The notes under the pieces are model-generated. The model worked only from the letters and a program-made list of their open reading frames with translations. It did not search any database and was not told where the DNA came from. Below, one piece after another: positions 48,435 through 55,920 of a stretch of 64,000 nt of DNA; within the stretch, counting starts at the first letter, position 1; each line of letters starts with the position of its first letter. The position numbers and the translations under genes were made by a program. This stretch comes from Bog-473 sp963781955 (GTDB taxonomy: Bacteria > Actinomycetota > Acidimicrobiia > Acidimicrobiales > RAAP-2): assembly GCA_963781955.1 (NCBI GenBank), contig CAWAHU010000001.1:1550001-1614000 (forward strand), given 5' to 3'.

Positions 48435-49471
48435 GTGCGCGCACCCATGGCAGCCAGGGTAGCGACCACCTCGGCCCGGTCGACGCCGCGCACGGGCTCG
48501 ACGCCGTCGGGCCCGTCGAGGACGAACGTCAGGTCCCGATGCGCCTTCTTGTCGCGGGCCATGAAGGACAGCAACTCCTCGGCGTCTGCCCCCGGCGGGA
48601 GGTCGGTGGGCAAGTCCAAGCTGCCGATGACCCGGCGGTGCTCGGACACCCTGGTCTCGTCGATGCGGCCCAATCGTTGGGCCAGCAGGGCGGCGAAGAG
48701 GAGCCCGACGGCGACCGCCTCCCCGTGCCGCAGGTCCCAGTCGTGGTCTTCGGACCGCGCCGCCGCTTCCAGCGCGTGGGCCAGCGTGTGCCCGTAATTG
48801 AGGACCATGCGGCCGCCGCCCTCGCGCTCGTCTTCGGACACGACGGCAGCCTTGATGGCGACGCAGCGGGCCACCTGCTCCTCAATGGGCTGGTCGGTCG
48901 CAGGTGCGTCGCCCAGGAAGGCGTACTTGGCGATCTCACCCCGGCCGCACGACCACTCGCGTGGCGGCAACGAGGACAGCGTCTCGGTGTCGCACAGCAC
49001 GGCTAGCGGTTGCCAGAAGGCGCCGACGAGGTTCTTGCCCTCGGGCAGGTTCACCCCCGTCTTACCGCCGACAGCCGCGTCCACCTGAGCCAGCAGCGAC
49101 GTGGCGACGTTCACGTACGCGGTGCCGCGGTGGTAGCTGGCGGCGGTGAAGCCCGCGACGTCGGTGACGATGCCACCGCCCACGGCGATCACGACGTCGG
49201 AGCGCGACAGGCCGGAGCGAGCGAACCGCCTCGCCAGCCCCTCGACGGTAGCCAGCGTCTTCGCGTCCTCGCCGTCGGGGATGAGGCAGATCTCGGTCGG
49301 GACGCCCAGGTCGAGGCCGCCGAGCCAGCCCGCGTCGGCGATCGACTGCTGGGACACCACGGCGGCGGCCCGCGCCCCGGGTGGGACGAAGTGGACGGCC
49401 TCGTGTCGGGCCCCGGGGCCGACCAGCACCGGGTAGGTGCGGTCGGAGAGCTCGACTGAGAGGGCGCGCAC
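48431..49471 (-). CDS. aroB: 3-dehydroquinate synthase
   Basis: NAD and zinc enzyme making the first carbocycle of the shikimate pathway. GGGIVTDVAGFTAASYHRG, QVDAAVGGKTGVNLPEGKN and metal-site NYGHTLAHALE are intact. It has 346 residues. Starts nine bases after aroK. Confidence 0.97.
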   Translation of the reverse strand: MRALSVELSDRTYPVLVGPGARHEAVHFVPPGARAAAVVSQQSIADAGWLGGLDLGVPTEICLIPDGEDAKTLATVEGLARRFARSGLSRSDVVIAVGGGIVTDVAGFTAASYHRGTAYVNVATSLLAQVDAAVGGKTGVNLPEGKNLVGAFWQPLAVLCDTETLSSLPPREWSCGRGEIAKYAFLGDAPATDQPIEEQVARCVAIKAAVVSEDEREGGGRMVLNYGHTLAHALEAAARSEDHDWDLRHGEAVAVGLLFAALLAQRLGRIDETRVSEHRRVIGSLDLPTDLPPGADAEELLSFMARDKKAHRDLTFVLDGPDGVEPVRGVDRAEVVATLAAMGART

Positions 49472-49480
49472 TGGCCGCTC

Positions 49481-50014
49481 CTACTCCGCGGCCTCGACCG
49501 GTGCCCGCGGCGCCACCGACTCGATGATGACGTCGGCCACCGCGGCGGGTGACAGGTCGTCCACGTCGATCACCAGGTCCGCCACCTCGGCATAGTGCGG
49601 GGCGCGCACCGCGGCGAGGTGGACCATCGCCCCCGCCGGATCGTCGCCGAGCAGCGGCCGCCCCGTCCCGTCGCCGACACGCCCGGCCAGCGTCTCGGGG
49701 CGGGCGCGCAGCCAGACGACCATGCCGCTGGCCGTGATGAGCCGGCGGTTCTCCGCACTCAGGACGGCGCCCCCGGCCACCGAGACCACAGAGGGCTCGC
49801 CGTCGGCGCACGCGTCGGCGAGCACCGCCGCCTCGGCGCGCCGGAAGGCAGCTTCACCGTCGCGCGCGAACAGCTCGGGCACGCTCAGCCCGGTGGCGGC
49901 CTCCACGTCGGCGTCCGAGTCGCGGTAATGCCACCCGAGGCGGCCGGCCACGATCCTCCCGGTGGTGGTCTTCCCGGCGCCCATCATCCCGACCAGCAGG
50001 ATGTGCGGCGTCAT
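49481..50014 (-). CDS. aroK: Shikimate kinase
   Basis: P-loop kinase of 177 residues. GMMGAGKTTTGR is the Walker A. DSDADVE and GGAVLS bind shikimate. The lid RPLLGDD has the conserved Arg. The ATG overlaps the aroC stop (ATGA). Confidence 0.96.
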   Translation of the reverse strand: MTPHILLVGMMGAGKTTTGRIVAGRLGWHYRDSDADVEAATGLSVPELFARDGEAAFRRAEAAVLADACADGEPSVVSVAGGAVLSAENRRLITASGMVVWLRARPETLAGRVGDGTGRPLLGDDPAGAMVHLAAVRAPHYAEVADLVIDVDDLSPAAVADVIIESVAPRAPVEAAE

Positions 50015-51228
50015 CGTGCCGCGGCGCCCGACCCGGAGGGCGACGCGGGGCTGCCGGCCGCTGCCGACGGCGTGGTCCCGAGCGAGGCGATGAACCCGTC
50101 CCGGTTGCGCACCACCTCGGCCAGTGAGTCACCACCGAACTTGCGTAGGGCCTCGGTCGCCAGCACCAGCGCCGTCATCGACTCGGCCACCACACCCATG
50201 GCCGGGACCGCGGTGACATCCGTCCGCTCGCGGAAGCTGACCGTCGACTCCTTGGTGACGACGTCGACGGTCTGCAGGACGGGACGGTTGAGCGTGGCCA
50301 GCGGCTTCATGGCGACGCGTGCCACCAGGACGGCCCCGTTCGAGATCCCGCCCTCGATCCCACCGGCCCGGTCGGTCGGCCGGACGTAACCCGCGGTCTC
50401 GTCGTAACCGATGGCGTCGTGCGCCTCGGAGCCCCGGCGTGCGGCGTTCTCCCAGCCGTCGCCGATCTCGACGGCCTTCACGGCCTGGATCGACATGAGC
50501 GCCTGCGCCAGGTTGGCGTCCAGCTTGCGGTCCCAGTGCACGTGGCTGCCCAGGCCCACAGGCACTCCGTAGGCCAACACCTCCGCCACGCCACCGAGAG
50601 AGTCGCCGACCTTGGCCGCCGCCTTCACCGCGTCGACCATGGCTTGCTCGGCCACCGGGTCGAAACAGCGGACCGCGCTGGCGTCGACCGCGCCCAGGTC
50701 GCCGGGACCGGGCTGCGGGCTCTGCGGGGTCGTGGTCGCCTCACCGAGGCGGACGACGTGGCTCACCACCGACACCCCCAGCTGAGATAGCAAGAGCTTG
50801 GCCAGGGCACCGGCCGCCACCCGGGCCGCCGTCTCCCGGGCCGAGGCGCGTTCGAGGACGTCCCGGGCGTCGGCGAACCCGTACTTGAGCATCCCGGGCA
50901 GGTCGGCGTGGCCGGGGCGGGGCTGCGTGAGGACCTTCGAGGGCACGCCGGGCTCCGGTGCCATCTCCTCGGTCCACTTCGGCCACTCGGTGTTGGCGAT
51001 CTCGATGGCCACGGGCGAGCCCAGGGTCCGACCGTGCCGGATCCCCCCGAGCAGCGTGACCTCGTCCGCCTCGAAGCGCATGCGCGGCCCCCGGCCGTAG
51101 CCGAGCCGTCGGCGCGCCAGTTCCCCGGCCACGTCGGGCACCTCGACGGGCAGCCCGGCGGGGAGCCCTTCGACGATCACGACGAGGGCGCGGCCGTGGG
51201 ATTCGCCTGCGGTCAGGAAGCGCAGCAC
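50011..51228 (-). CDS. aroC: Chorismate synthase
   Basis: FMN-dependent last common aromatic step. GESHGRALVVIVEGLPAG, RRLGYGRGPRMRFE and GGISNGAVLVARVAMKP are family blocks. It has 405 residues with a Ser/Pro/Ala tail. GTG at 51228, with TAGCGT six bases upstream and no Shine-Dalgarno. It heads the long aroC-K-B-Q-pepP-efp-nusB run, possibly continuing into pyr. Confidence 0.98.
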   Translation of the reverse strand: MLRFLTAGESHGRALVVIVEGLPAGLPVEVPDVAGELARRRLGYGRGPRMRFEADEVTLLGGIRHGRTLGSPVAIEIANTEWPKWTEEMAPEPGVPSKVLTQPRPGHADLPGMLKYGFADARDVLERASARETAARVAAGALAKLLLSQLGVSVVSHVVRLGEATTTPQSPQPGPGDLGAVDASAVRCFDPVAEQAMVDAVKAAAKVGDSLGGVAEVLAYGVPVGLGSHVHWDRKLDANLAQALMSIQAVKAVEIGDGWENAARRGSEAHDAIGYDETAGYVRPTDRAGGIEGGISNGAVLVARVAMKPLATLNRPVLQTVDVVTKESTVSFRERTDVTAVPAMGVVAESMTALVLATEALRKFGGDSLAEVVRNRDGFIASLGTTPSAAAGSPASPSGSGAAAR

Positions 51229-51234
51229 AACGCC

Positions 51235-51240
51235 ACGCTA
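51235..51240 (-). promoter_or_regulatory. aroC -10 element
   Basis: TAGCGT, six bases (GGCGTT), then GTG. Leaderless layout. No clear -35. Confidence 0.5.
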
Positions 51241-51327
51241 CCGGACGACCTGACTCCCCCTGTGAGCCGCAGGGCGGACGGTGCCCCGGCGCCTGGCGGA
51301 CAGCCGGGCGCCGTCAGGCGCGGTCGT

Positions 51328-52059
51328 TCAGGAGTAGAACGGGTTGGCGCCGCTGTCGTGATCGGTGACGTCGACGACGTGCGAGAGCTCGGGCACCTCG
51401 TCGAGCAGGGTGCGCTCGATGCCCTGCCGCAGGGTCATCTGCGACATGGCGCAACCCTGGCAGCCTCCGGAGAGACGGACGTACGCCGTGCCCGCGTCCT
51501 CGTCGAGGGCGACCAGGTCGGCGCGGCCGCCGTGGCTGGCGATCGAGGGGTTCACACTCTGCTCGAGCACCGCGGCCAGGCGCTGGGCGAGCGGCCCCGT
51601 GATGCCGCGGGCCAGCACCTCGGGCGGCACGCCGGGAGCCGCCTCCTCGGGCGTGGGCCGGTTCGGGTTCACGAGCACCAGGCCGCCGCCGCTCTCGTCC
51701 GACCACTCGAGGCGGGCCCCGCGCAGGCGCTCGGCACTCCCTGCGGGCACGATGATCTCGAGCTCCTCGTGGATGTGGCGCACGTCACCGTCGGTGGCGT
51801 CGCTCACCGCTTGGAAGTAGAGGTCGTAGACGAACGAGCCCGCCTGCACCCCGCTCACCTCGAGCCAGAGGGCGAGCGAAGCGGGGTCCGGCTCGGCCTC
51901 GACCGCCTCCTTGACGATCTTGTAGGCCTCGGGGGTCAGCGTCACCGCGGGACCGGCGGTGCGGTCCTCCGCCTCGTGGGCCGTTCCGTCGGTGCCCGTC
52001 GCGTCGGTGCCCCTCGCGTCGGTGCCCGTCGCGTCGGTGGAGGTCGTGGTGGTGGCCAT
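51328..52059 (-). CDS. NfuA-like iron-sulfur carrier
   Basis: A 243-residue protein with the two-domain layout of NfuA. A degenerate A-type (HesB-like) domain spans about 35-130. The C-terminal NifU domain (about 165-240) holds the cluster cysteines in LSGGCQGCAMSQMTL. It would deliver Fe-S clusters. The first 30 residues are Thr/Asp/Gly repeats. ATG at 52059, with TAGACT eight bases upstream and no Shine-Dalgarno. Confidence 0.88.
   Translation of the reverse strand: MATTTTSTDATGTDARGTDATGTDGTAHEAEDRTAGPAVTLTPEAYKIVKEAVEAEPDPASLALWLEVSGVQAGSFVYDLYFQAVSDATDGDVRHIHEELEIIVPAGSAERLRGARLEWSDESGGGLVLVNPNRPTPEEAAPGVPPEVLARGITGPLAQRLAAVLEQSVNPSIASHGGRADLVALDEDAGTAYVRLSGGCQGCAMSQMTLRQGIERTLLDEVPELSHVVDVTDHDSGANPFYS
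51988..52037. repeat. 15-bp tandem repeat at the start of the NfuA-like gene
   Basis: About 3.3 copies of GTCGGTGCCCGTCGC, one base differing in copy two. They encode repeated Ala-Thr-Gly-Thr-Asp in the N-terminal tail. Confidence 0.8.
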
Positions 52060-52067
52060 GCGAAAGG

Positions 52068-52073
52068 AGTCTA
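52068..52073 (-). promoter_or_regulatory. -10 element for the NfuA-like gene
   Basis: TAGACT, eight bases, then ATG at 52059. No Shine-Dalgarno in between. Confidence 0.45.
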
Positions 52074-52105
52074 CGGGCTGTGCCGTCGACCCCGGGCACG
52101 CGCAG

Positions 52106-52111
52106 TAACGT
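52106..52111 (+). promoter_or_regulatory. -10 element for the cysteine-rich protein gene
   Basis: TAACGT, eight bases, then GTG at 52120. Divergent from the NfuA-like promoter 32 bases away. No Shine-Dalgarno. Confidence 0.45.
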
Positions 52112-52119
52112 GCCTGGCC

Positions 52120-52878
52120 GTGGCCCACGCACCGACCGACACGCACGAGTGGATCAGCTTCGAGGACGAGGGCGAGGAGAGGACGTGGGTGTTCGACGTC
52201 ACCTTCCTGGCCAGCAACTGGACGTGCATCTTCGGGAACGGCTGCCAGGGCGTCCTCACGGGCCCCGCGCCCGAGCTCGTGCAGGGCTGCTGCAGCTACG
52301 GGGCGCACCTGGTGGACAAGAAGGACGCACGCCACGTGGAGAGAGTGGCCGCCACGCTGACCGCCGACGAGTGGCAGTTCCACGGCACCAAGAAGAGCGT
52401 CGTGCACACCAACAAGCACGGGGAGACCGTCACGCGGCTGGCCGACGGTGCCTGCATCTTCTTGAACCGCCCCGGGTTCCCTGCCGGGCCGGGGTGCGCC
52501 TTCCACATCGCCGCGGTGCGGCGGGGCGTCAACCCGATGACCCTCAAACCCGAGGTCTGCTGGCAGTTGCCGTTGCGCCGCGAGGACCACGTGGATGACG
52601 AGGAGGGGCACGTCACCTCGGTCGTCCGCCAGTGGGATCGGCGCCACTGGGGCAAGGGCGGCCGTGAGTTCCACTGGTGGTGCACCGAGGCCCCCGACGC
52701 ATTCGTCGGACGCCGGCCGGTCTACGAGGAGATGCAGGCCGAGCTGACCAAGATGGTCGGGGCGAAGGTCTACAAGCGCTTGGTGGCGCTCATGGAGGAG
52801 CGTGAGGAGCTTCGGACGGCCAAGGTGGCGCTCCCCCACCCGGCCGTGCGCACCCGCACGCCGGCGCAGGGCGGCTGA
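52120..52878 (+). CDS. Cysteine-rich conserved protein, possible metal-cluster protein
   Basis: A 252-residue soluble protein I cannot name with certainty. Eight cysteines are arranged as WTCIFGNGC, VQGCCSYGAH, GACIFLN, PGCAFH and EVCWQLP, a spacing reminiscent of YkgJ/DUF3109-type iron-sulfur or zinc proteins. Also many Trp and His (RRHWGKGGREFHWWCTEAP). No signal peptide or membrane segment. Divergent from the NfuA-like carrier, which makes a cluster-binding role attractive but unproven. GTG at 52120 chosen as leaderless start. Confidence 0.7.
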   Translation: MAHAPTDTHEWISFEDEGEERTWVFDVTFLASNWTCIFGNGCQGVLTGPAPELVQGCCSYGAHLVDKKDARHVERVAATLTADEWQFHGTKKSVVHTNKHGETVTRLADGACIFLNRPGFPAGPGCAFHIAAVRRGVNPMTLKPEVCWQLPLRREDHVDDEEGHVTSVVRQWDRRHWGKGGREFHWWCTEAPDAFVGRRPVYEEMQAELTKMVGAKVYKRLVALMEEREELRTAKVALPHPAVRTRTPAQGG

Positions 52879-52887
52879 GCGCCCGGG

Positions 52888-53094
52888 TCAGTCGTTCAGG
52901 GGGTCGTCGTCCGCGTGTGAGTGCGACGGCAGTGAGCCGAGGATGCGGTCGTACTTGTCCTCCTCGGCGAGGCACCAGGACGCGTGGACGTCGTCCGGCT
53001 CGGCACCGCACTCGGCGCACCGTCCGGTGGACTCGCTCGAAGACCGCTTCAGGCTGCGCGCTTCCTCGAATCGTCGATGGCGTCCTTTTTTCAC
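52888..53094 (-). CDS. Small zinc-ribbon-like protein
   Basis: A 68-residue protein, N-terminus very basic (KKGRHRRFEEARSLKR), then a CAECG knuckle and a later Cys (WCLAEEDKYDRILG), then an acidic/His tail. GTG at 53094 has AAGGAG seven bases upstream, so translation is well supported. Converges with the cysteine-rich gene nine bases away. Function unknown. Confidence 0.65.
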   Translation of the reverse strand: MKKGRHRRFEEARSLKRSSSESTGRCAECGAEPDDVHASWCLAEEDKYDRILGSLPSHSHADDDPLND

Positions 53095-53106
53095 GAGAAC
53101 TCCTTG

Positions 53107-53134
53107 TCACACCCGGTCCGTCACACCCGGTCCG
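53107..53134. repeat. Direct repeat upstream of the small zinc-ribbon gene
   Basis: Two perfect adjacent copies of TCACACCCGGTCCG, 12 bases upstream of the gene's GTG. Possible regulator site or simple duplication. Confidence 0.6.
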
Positions 53135-53280
53135 CACCCTTGCGTCCCGCCCCCGACAACCGGAGCATAGGCCTGCACGGCCGCCCGCTCATTGTAGTGT
53201 CTCTCGCCCGTGAGCCCGCCCCGGCCCAGGTCAGAGGCCCCGGCGGCGCCGACGTGCGCATCCGCCACCGGGGCAGCATC

Positions 53281-53286
53281 TACGCT
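53281..53286 (+). promoter_or_regulatory. -10 element for the 83-residue protein gene
   Basis: TACGCT, six bases, then GTG at 53293. No Shine-Dalgarno. Identical hexamer to those of menH and menE. Confidence 0.45.
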
Positions 53287-53292
53287 CGGCCT

Positions 53293-53544
53293 GTGCCCGG
53301 ATTCGACCCCCAGGAGATGGTGGCGCGGTTCAAGGAGCGGGCCGAGGCCGTGCGCACCCGCGGCATGCCGCCGATCGAGGGGCCAGAACGGCAGCGCTTC
53401 CGTGTGCAGGCCCAGCGTGACTACGCCGACTTCGCCATGATCGGCGACGCCGAGGCGGAGCTGGTCGACGGCATCTTGACCCTGCGGATCGACCTGCGCC
53501 CGCGCCCCGGGCAGCCGGAGCCGCCGGCGGGCGAGCCGGCCTGA
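53293..53544 (+). CDS. Small conserved-looking hypothetical protein
   Basis: An 83-residue helical and beta protein (EMVARFKERAEAVRTRGMPP, ADFAMIGDAEAELVDGILTL, LRIDLRP). Codon third positions are nearly all G or C, supporting coding. The frame is open further upstream to a GTG at 53198, but the leaderless GTG at 53293 fits the local pattern. I do not recognise the family. Confidence 0.6.
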   Translation: MPGFDPQEMVARFKERAEAVRTRGMPPIEGPERQRFRVQAQRDYADFAMIGDAEAELVDGILTLRIDLRPRPGQPEPPAGEPA

Positions 53545-53550
53545 GCATGT

Positions 53551-53568
53551 GGCGCGTTCGGCTGCGCC
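53551..53568. terminator. Small hairpin between convergent genes
   Basis: GGCGC and GCGCC enclose an eight-base loop between the convergent 83-residue protein gene and the flavin reductase gene. No T-tract. Weak evidence. Confidence 0.3.
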
Positions 53569-54093
53569 TCAGCCGCCGTAGTGCATCCGGGTGTCCTCCA
53601 TGCGCAGGACCTCCGCCGGCTCTCCGCCGACCTCGGTCACCTCACCGATGCACCAGACGTGGCTGCCCAGCGGCAGAGCCTGGCTGACCCGGCAGGCGAT
53701 CCAGCCGGCGGCGTCGCTCAGCACCGGGAGCTTGTCGGGCCCGACCTGGCGCACGGCATGGCCCGCCATGACGAGCACCGACCCGTCGGCGGCCCGTTCG
53801 ACGTCGACAACGGGCTTCACGAAGCGTCGCACCACACCCCGGTCCACGCGGTGCAGCAGCGAGATGCTGAACGCCCCGCCCGACCCGATGAGCCGAGCGG
53901 TCACCGAGTCGCGCTCGATCGCCACGCCGACCAACGTGGGATCCGTGCACACCTGGACGACGAGGTTCGCCGTCATCAGGTTGGCCTCGTCATCGGCCCG
54001 GCTCCCGACCAGGTAGAGACCGGTCGGGAGGGCCCACAGCACACGACGACGGTGCCGCTCGCTCTCGTCGCCGGCCGACGTGCTGTCGCTCAC
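53569..54093 (-). CDS. Flavin reductase-like FMN-binding protein
   Basis: A 174-residue split-barrel flavoprotein of the flavin-reductase family. LPTGLYLVGSRADDEANLMTANLVVQVC and VGVAIERDSVTARLIGSGGAFSISLL match the FMN-binding strand and phosphate loop. Probably reduces or binds FMN/FAD. Partner oxygenase unknown. Start overlaps the lipoprotein stop. Confidence 0.8.
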   Translation of the reverse strand: MSDSTSAGDESERHRRRVLWALPTGLYLVGSRADDEANLMTANLVVQVCTDPTLVGVAIERDSVTARLIGSGGAFSISLLHRVDRGVVRRFVKPVVDVERAADGSVLVMAGHAVRQVGPDKLPVLSDAAGWIACRVSQALPLGSHVWCIGEVTEVGGEPAEVLRMEDTRMHYGG

Positions 54094-54596
54094 CCGAAGA
54101 TGCCCCCCGTCGAGTTGTCGGTGGTCGTCGTGGTGGGGACCATCTTGCCGTCGACCCCGCGGATGCGCTGGAGCGCCTGGTCGAGGAGGGCCTGGGCCCG
54201 CACGGCGTTGCGCTCCGACTCCCTGAGCAGCTTCTGGTCGGTGGACCCGGCGTCATAGCACTGATTGGCCGCCGTCCCCTCGAGCCCGTAGGCGCGGGCG
54301 AGCAGGTCCGTCACGTCGGGGTCCGGGGAAGGCAGGCTGGAGTTCGCCGCCTCGGCGTCGTTGAGCAAGGTCCCGCACGCGGCGTGGACGGCCCCGGTCC
54401 CGTTGGCCACCACCTTGGGGATCCGCGCGTTGTCGGCAACCAGGGTCCCGATGCTCTCCCCGAAGCCGGTCCCGCTCACCCACGCCGACATGCGGTGCGC
54501 GGGCGAGCCCTGCTGGTCCTGCCCGGCGCACGACGTCAGCGTGACCGCGCCAACCGTCGCGAGCACGACCGCTGCCAGCGGGACAGGACACCTCAT
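54090..54596 (-). CDS. Putative lipoprotein
   Basis: A 168-residue exported protein. The N-terminal signal MRCPVPLAAVVLATVGAVTL ends in the lipobox LTSC (Cys 23), so it should be lipidated and surface-anchored. The mature part is Asp/Ala-rich and helical with two further Cys. The Thr-rich C-terminus (PTTTTTD) resembles linkers. No family recognised. ATG overlaps the tyrS stop. Confidence 0.75.
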   Translation of the reverse strand: MRCPVPLAAVVLATVGAVTLTSCAGQDQQGSPAHRMSAWVSGTGFGESIGTLVADNARIPKVVANGTGAVHAACGTLLNDAEAANSSLPSPDPDVTDLLARAYGLEGTAANQCYDAGSTDQKLLRESERNAVRAQALLDQALQRIRGVDGKMVPTTTTTDNSTGGIFG

Positions 54597-55858
54597 GGGG
54601 TGCGGACGACGTGCACCTCGCGCTTGCCGCGGCGGAGCAGCAGGTAGCGATCGTGCAGCAGGTCACCCGAGGCGAAGGTGCGGGCGCCGTCGCTCTGGCG
54701 CACGTTGTTGACGTAGGCGCCACCCTGGTCGACGGTGCGACGGGCCTCCTTGCGCGACGGCACCAAACCGGTCCGCTCGAGCAGCTCCACCAGGGTCAGC
54801 GCGCCCAACAGCTCCGCCCGGGCCACCTCGGTCGTCGGGGCGTCCCCGGTGACCGCCAGCAACATGTCCTCGCTGAGCGCTGCGATCTCCTCGCCGAACA
54901 GCGCGGCCGAGGCCTCCTCGCACCGGGCCACCTCGGCCTCCCCGTGGACGAGGGCGGTCACTGCTCGCGCCAGTGCCCGCTGCGCGTCGCGTGCCTGCGG
55001 GCGCTGCGCTGTCGCCGCGTCGAGCTCCCCGATCTCCTCGTGCCCGAGGAAGGTGAAGAAGCGCAGCAGCTGGCCGACCTGCTCGTCGGGCGTGTTGACG
55101 AAGAACTGGTACATGGCGAAGGGGCTGGTGCGCTCCGGGTCGAGCCAGACGGTGCCGGACTCTGACTTGCCGTACTTGGTCCCGTCGGGCTTGAGCACGA
55201 GCGGTGTCGTCAGTCCCCATGCCTCGTCCGCGCACACCTTGCGGATGAGCTCCACCCCCATGGTGATGTTGCCCCACTGGTCACTCCCACCGAGCTGGAG
55301 CTCGCACCCGTGGTCGACGTGCAGGCGGAGGAAGTCGTAGGCCTGGAGCAGCATGTAGCTGAACTCGGTGTAGCTGATGCCCTGGTCCGGGCGCTCGAAG
55401 CGGGCCTTGACGGACTCCTTGGCCACCATCTGGTTCACGGTGAAGTGCTTGCCGACGTCGCGGAGGTATTCGAGCGTGGAGAGCGTGCCCAACCAGTCGG
55501 CGTTGTTGAGCAGGAGGGCCCGGTCGAGATCGAGGAACTGGCCCAACTGGGGGCGGATGCCCTCCAGGTAGCGCGCGATGGTCCCTCCGTCGAGGAGCGC
55601 GCGCTCGTCCTGTTTGCCCCCAGGGTCGCCGATCATCCCGGTGGCACCCCCGGCCAGTGAGATCACCCGGTGCCCCGCGTCCTGGAACCGTCGGAGCGTG
55701 CAGAGTTGGAGCAGGTTGCCCACGTGCAGGCTGTCCGCCGTGGGGTCGAAGCCCGCGTAGACGGTCAGCCCCGGCTGGTCGAGGCGCTTCGGGAGCTCGA
55801 GGTCGGTGACCTGGTGGACCAGGCCACGGAACGCCAGGTCCTCCGAGAGCGTGGGCAT
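54593..55858 (-). CDS. tyrS: Tyrosine-tRNA ligase
   Basis: Class-I synthetase of 421 residues. The HIGH equivalent is HVGN in TADSLHVGNLLQL, and the KMSKS equivalent is KYGKS in GTKYGKSESGT. A C-terminal S4 domain is present. I use the ATG at 55858. The upstream frame is only a shadow of the carotenoid oxygenase gene. Heads an operon with the lipoprotein and flavin reductase genes. No T-box leader fits in the 62-base gap. Confidence 0.97.
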   Translation of the reverse strand: MPTLSEDLAFRGLVHQVTDLELPKRLDQPGLTVYAGFDPTADSLHVGNLLQLCTLRRFQDAGHRVISLAGGATGMIGDPGGKQDERALLDGGTIARYLEGIRPQLGQFLDLDRALLLNNADWLGTLSTLEYLRDVGKHFTVNQMVAKESVKARFERPDQGISYTEFSYMLLQAYDFLRLHVDHGCELQLGGSDQWGNITMGVELIRKVCADEAWGLTTPLVLKPDGTKYGKSESGTVWLDPERTSPFAMYQFFVNTPDEQVGQLLRFFTFLGHEEIGELDAATAQRPQARDAQRALARAVTALVHGEAEVARCEEASAALFGEEIAALSEDMLLAVTGDAPTTEVARAELLGALTLVELLERTGLVPSRKEARRTVDQGGAYVNNVRQSDGARTFASGDLLHDRYLLLRRGKREVHVVRTP

Positions 55859-55920
55859 CCACCGACTTTGCCATACACAGCTAGGTTGATCGGCCTCATG
55901 GCGGCGGGTGGGCACGGCAC

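Noticed and set aside
53210..53440. 76-codon plus-strand frame from GTG 53210, with TAGTGT nine bases upstream
   Set aside because: It is out of frame with the better supported gene at 53293 and its codon third positions are not G/C-biased.
55859..55920. T-box leader for tyrS (and similarly for pheS)
   Set aside because: The gaps are 62 and 2 bases. A T-box needs far more, and no T-box sequence is visible.
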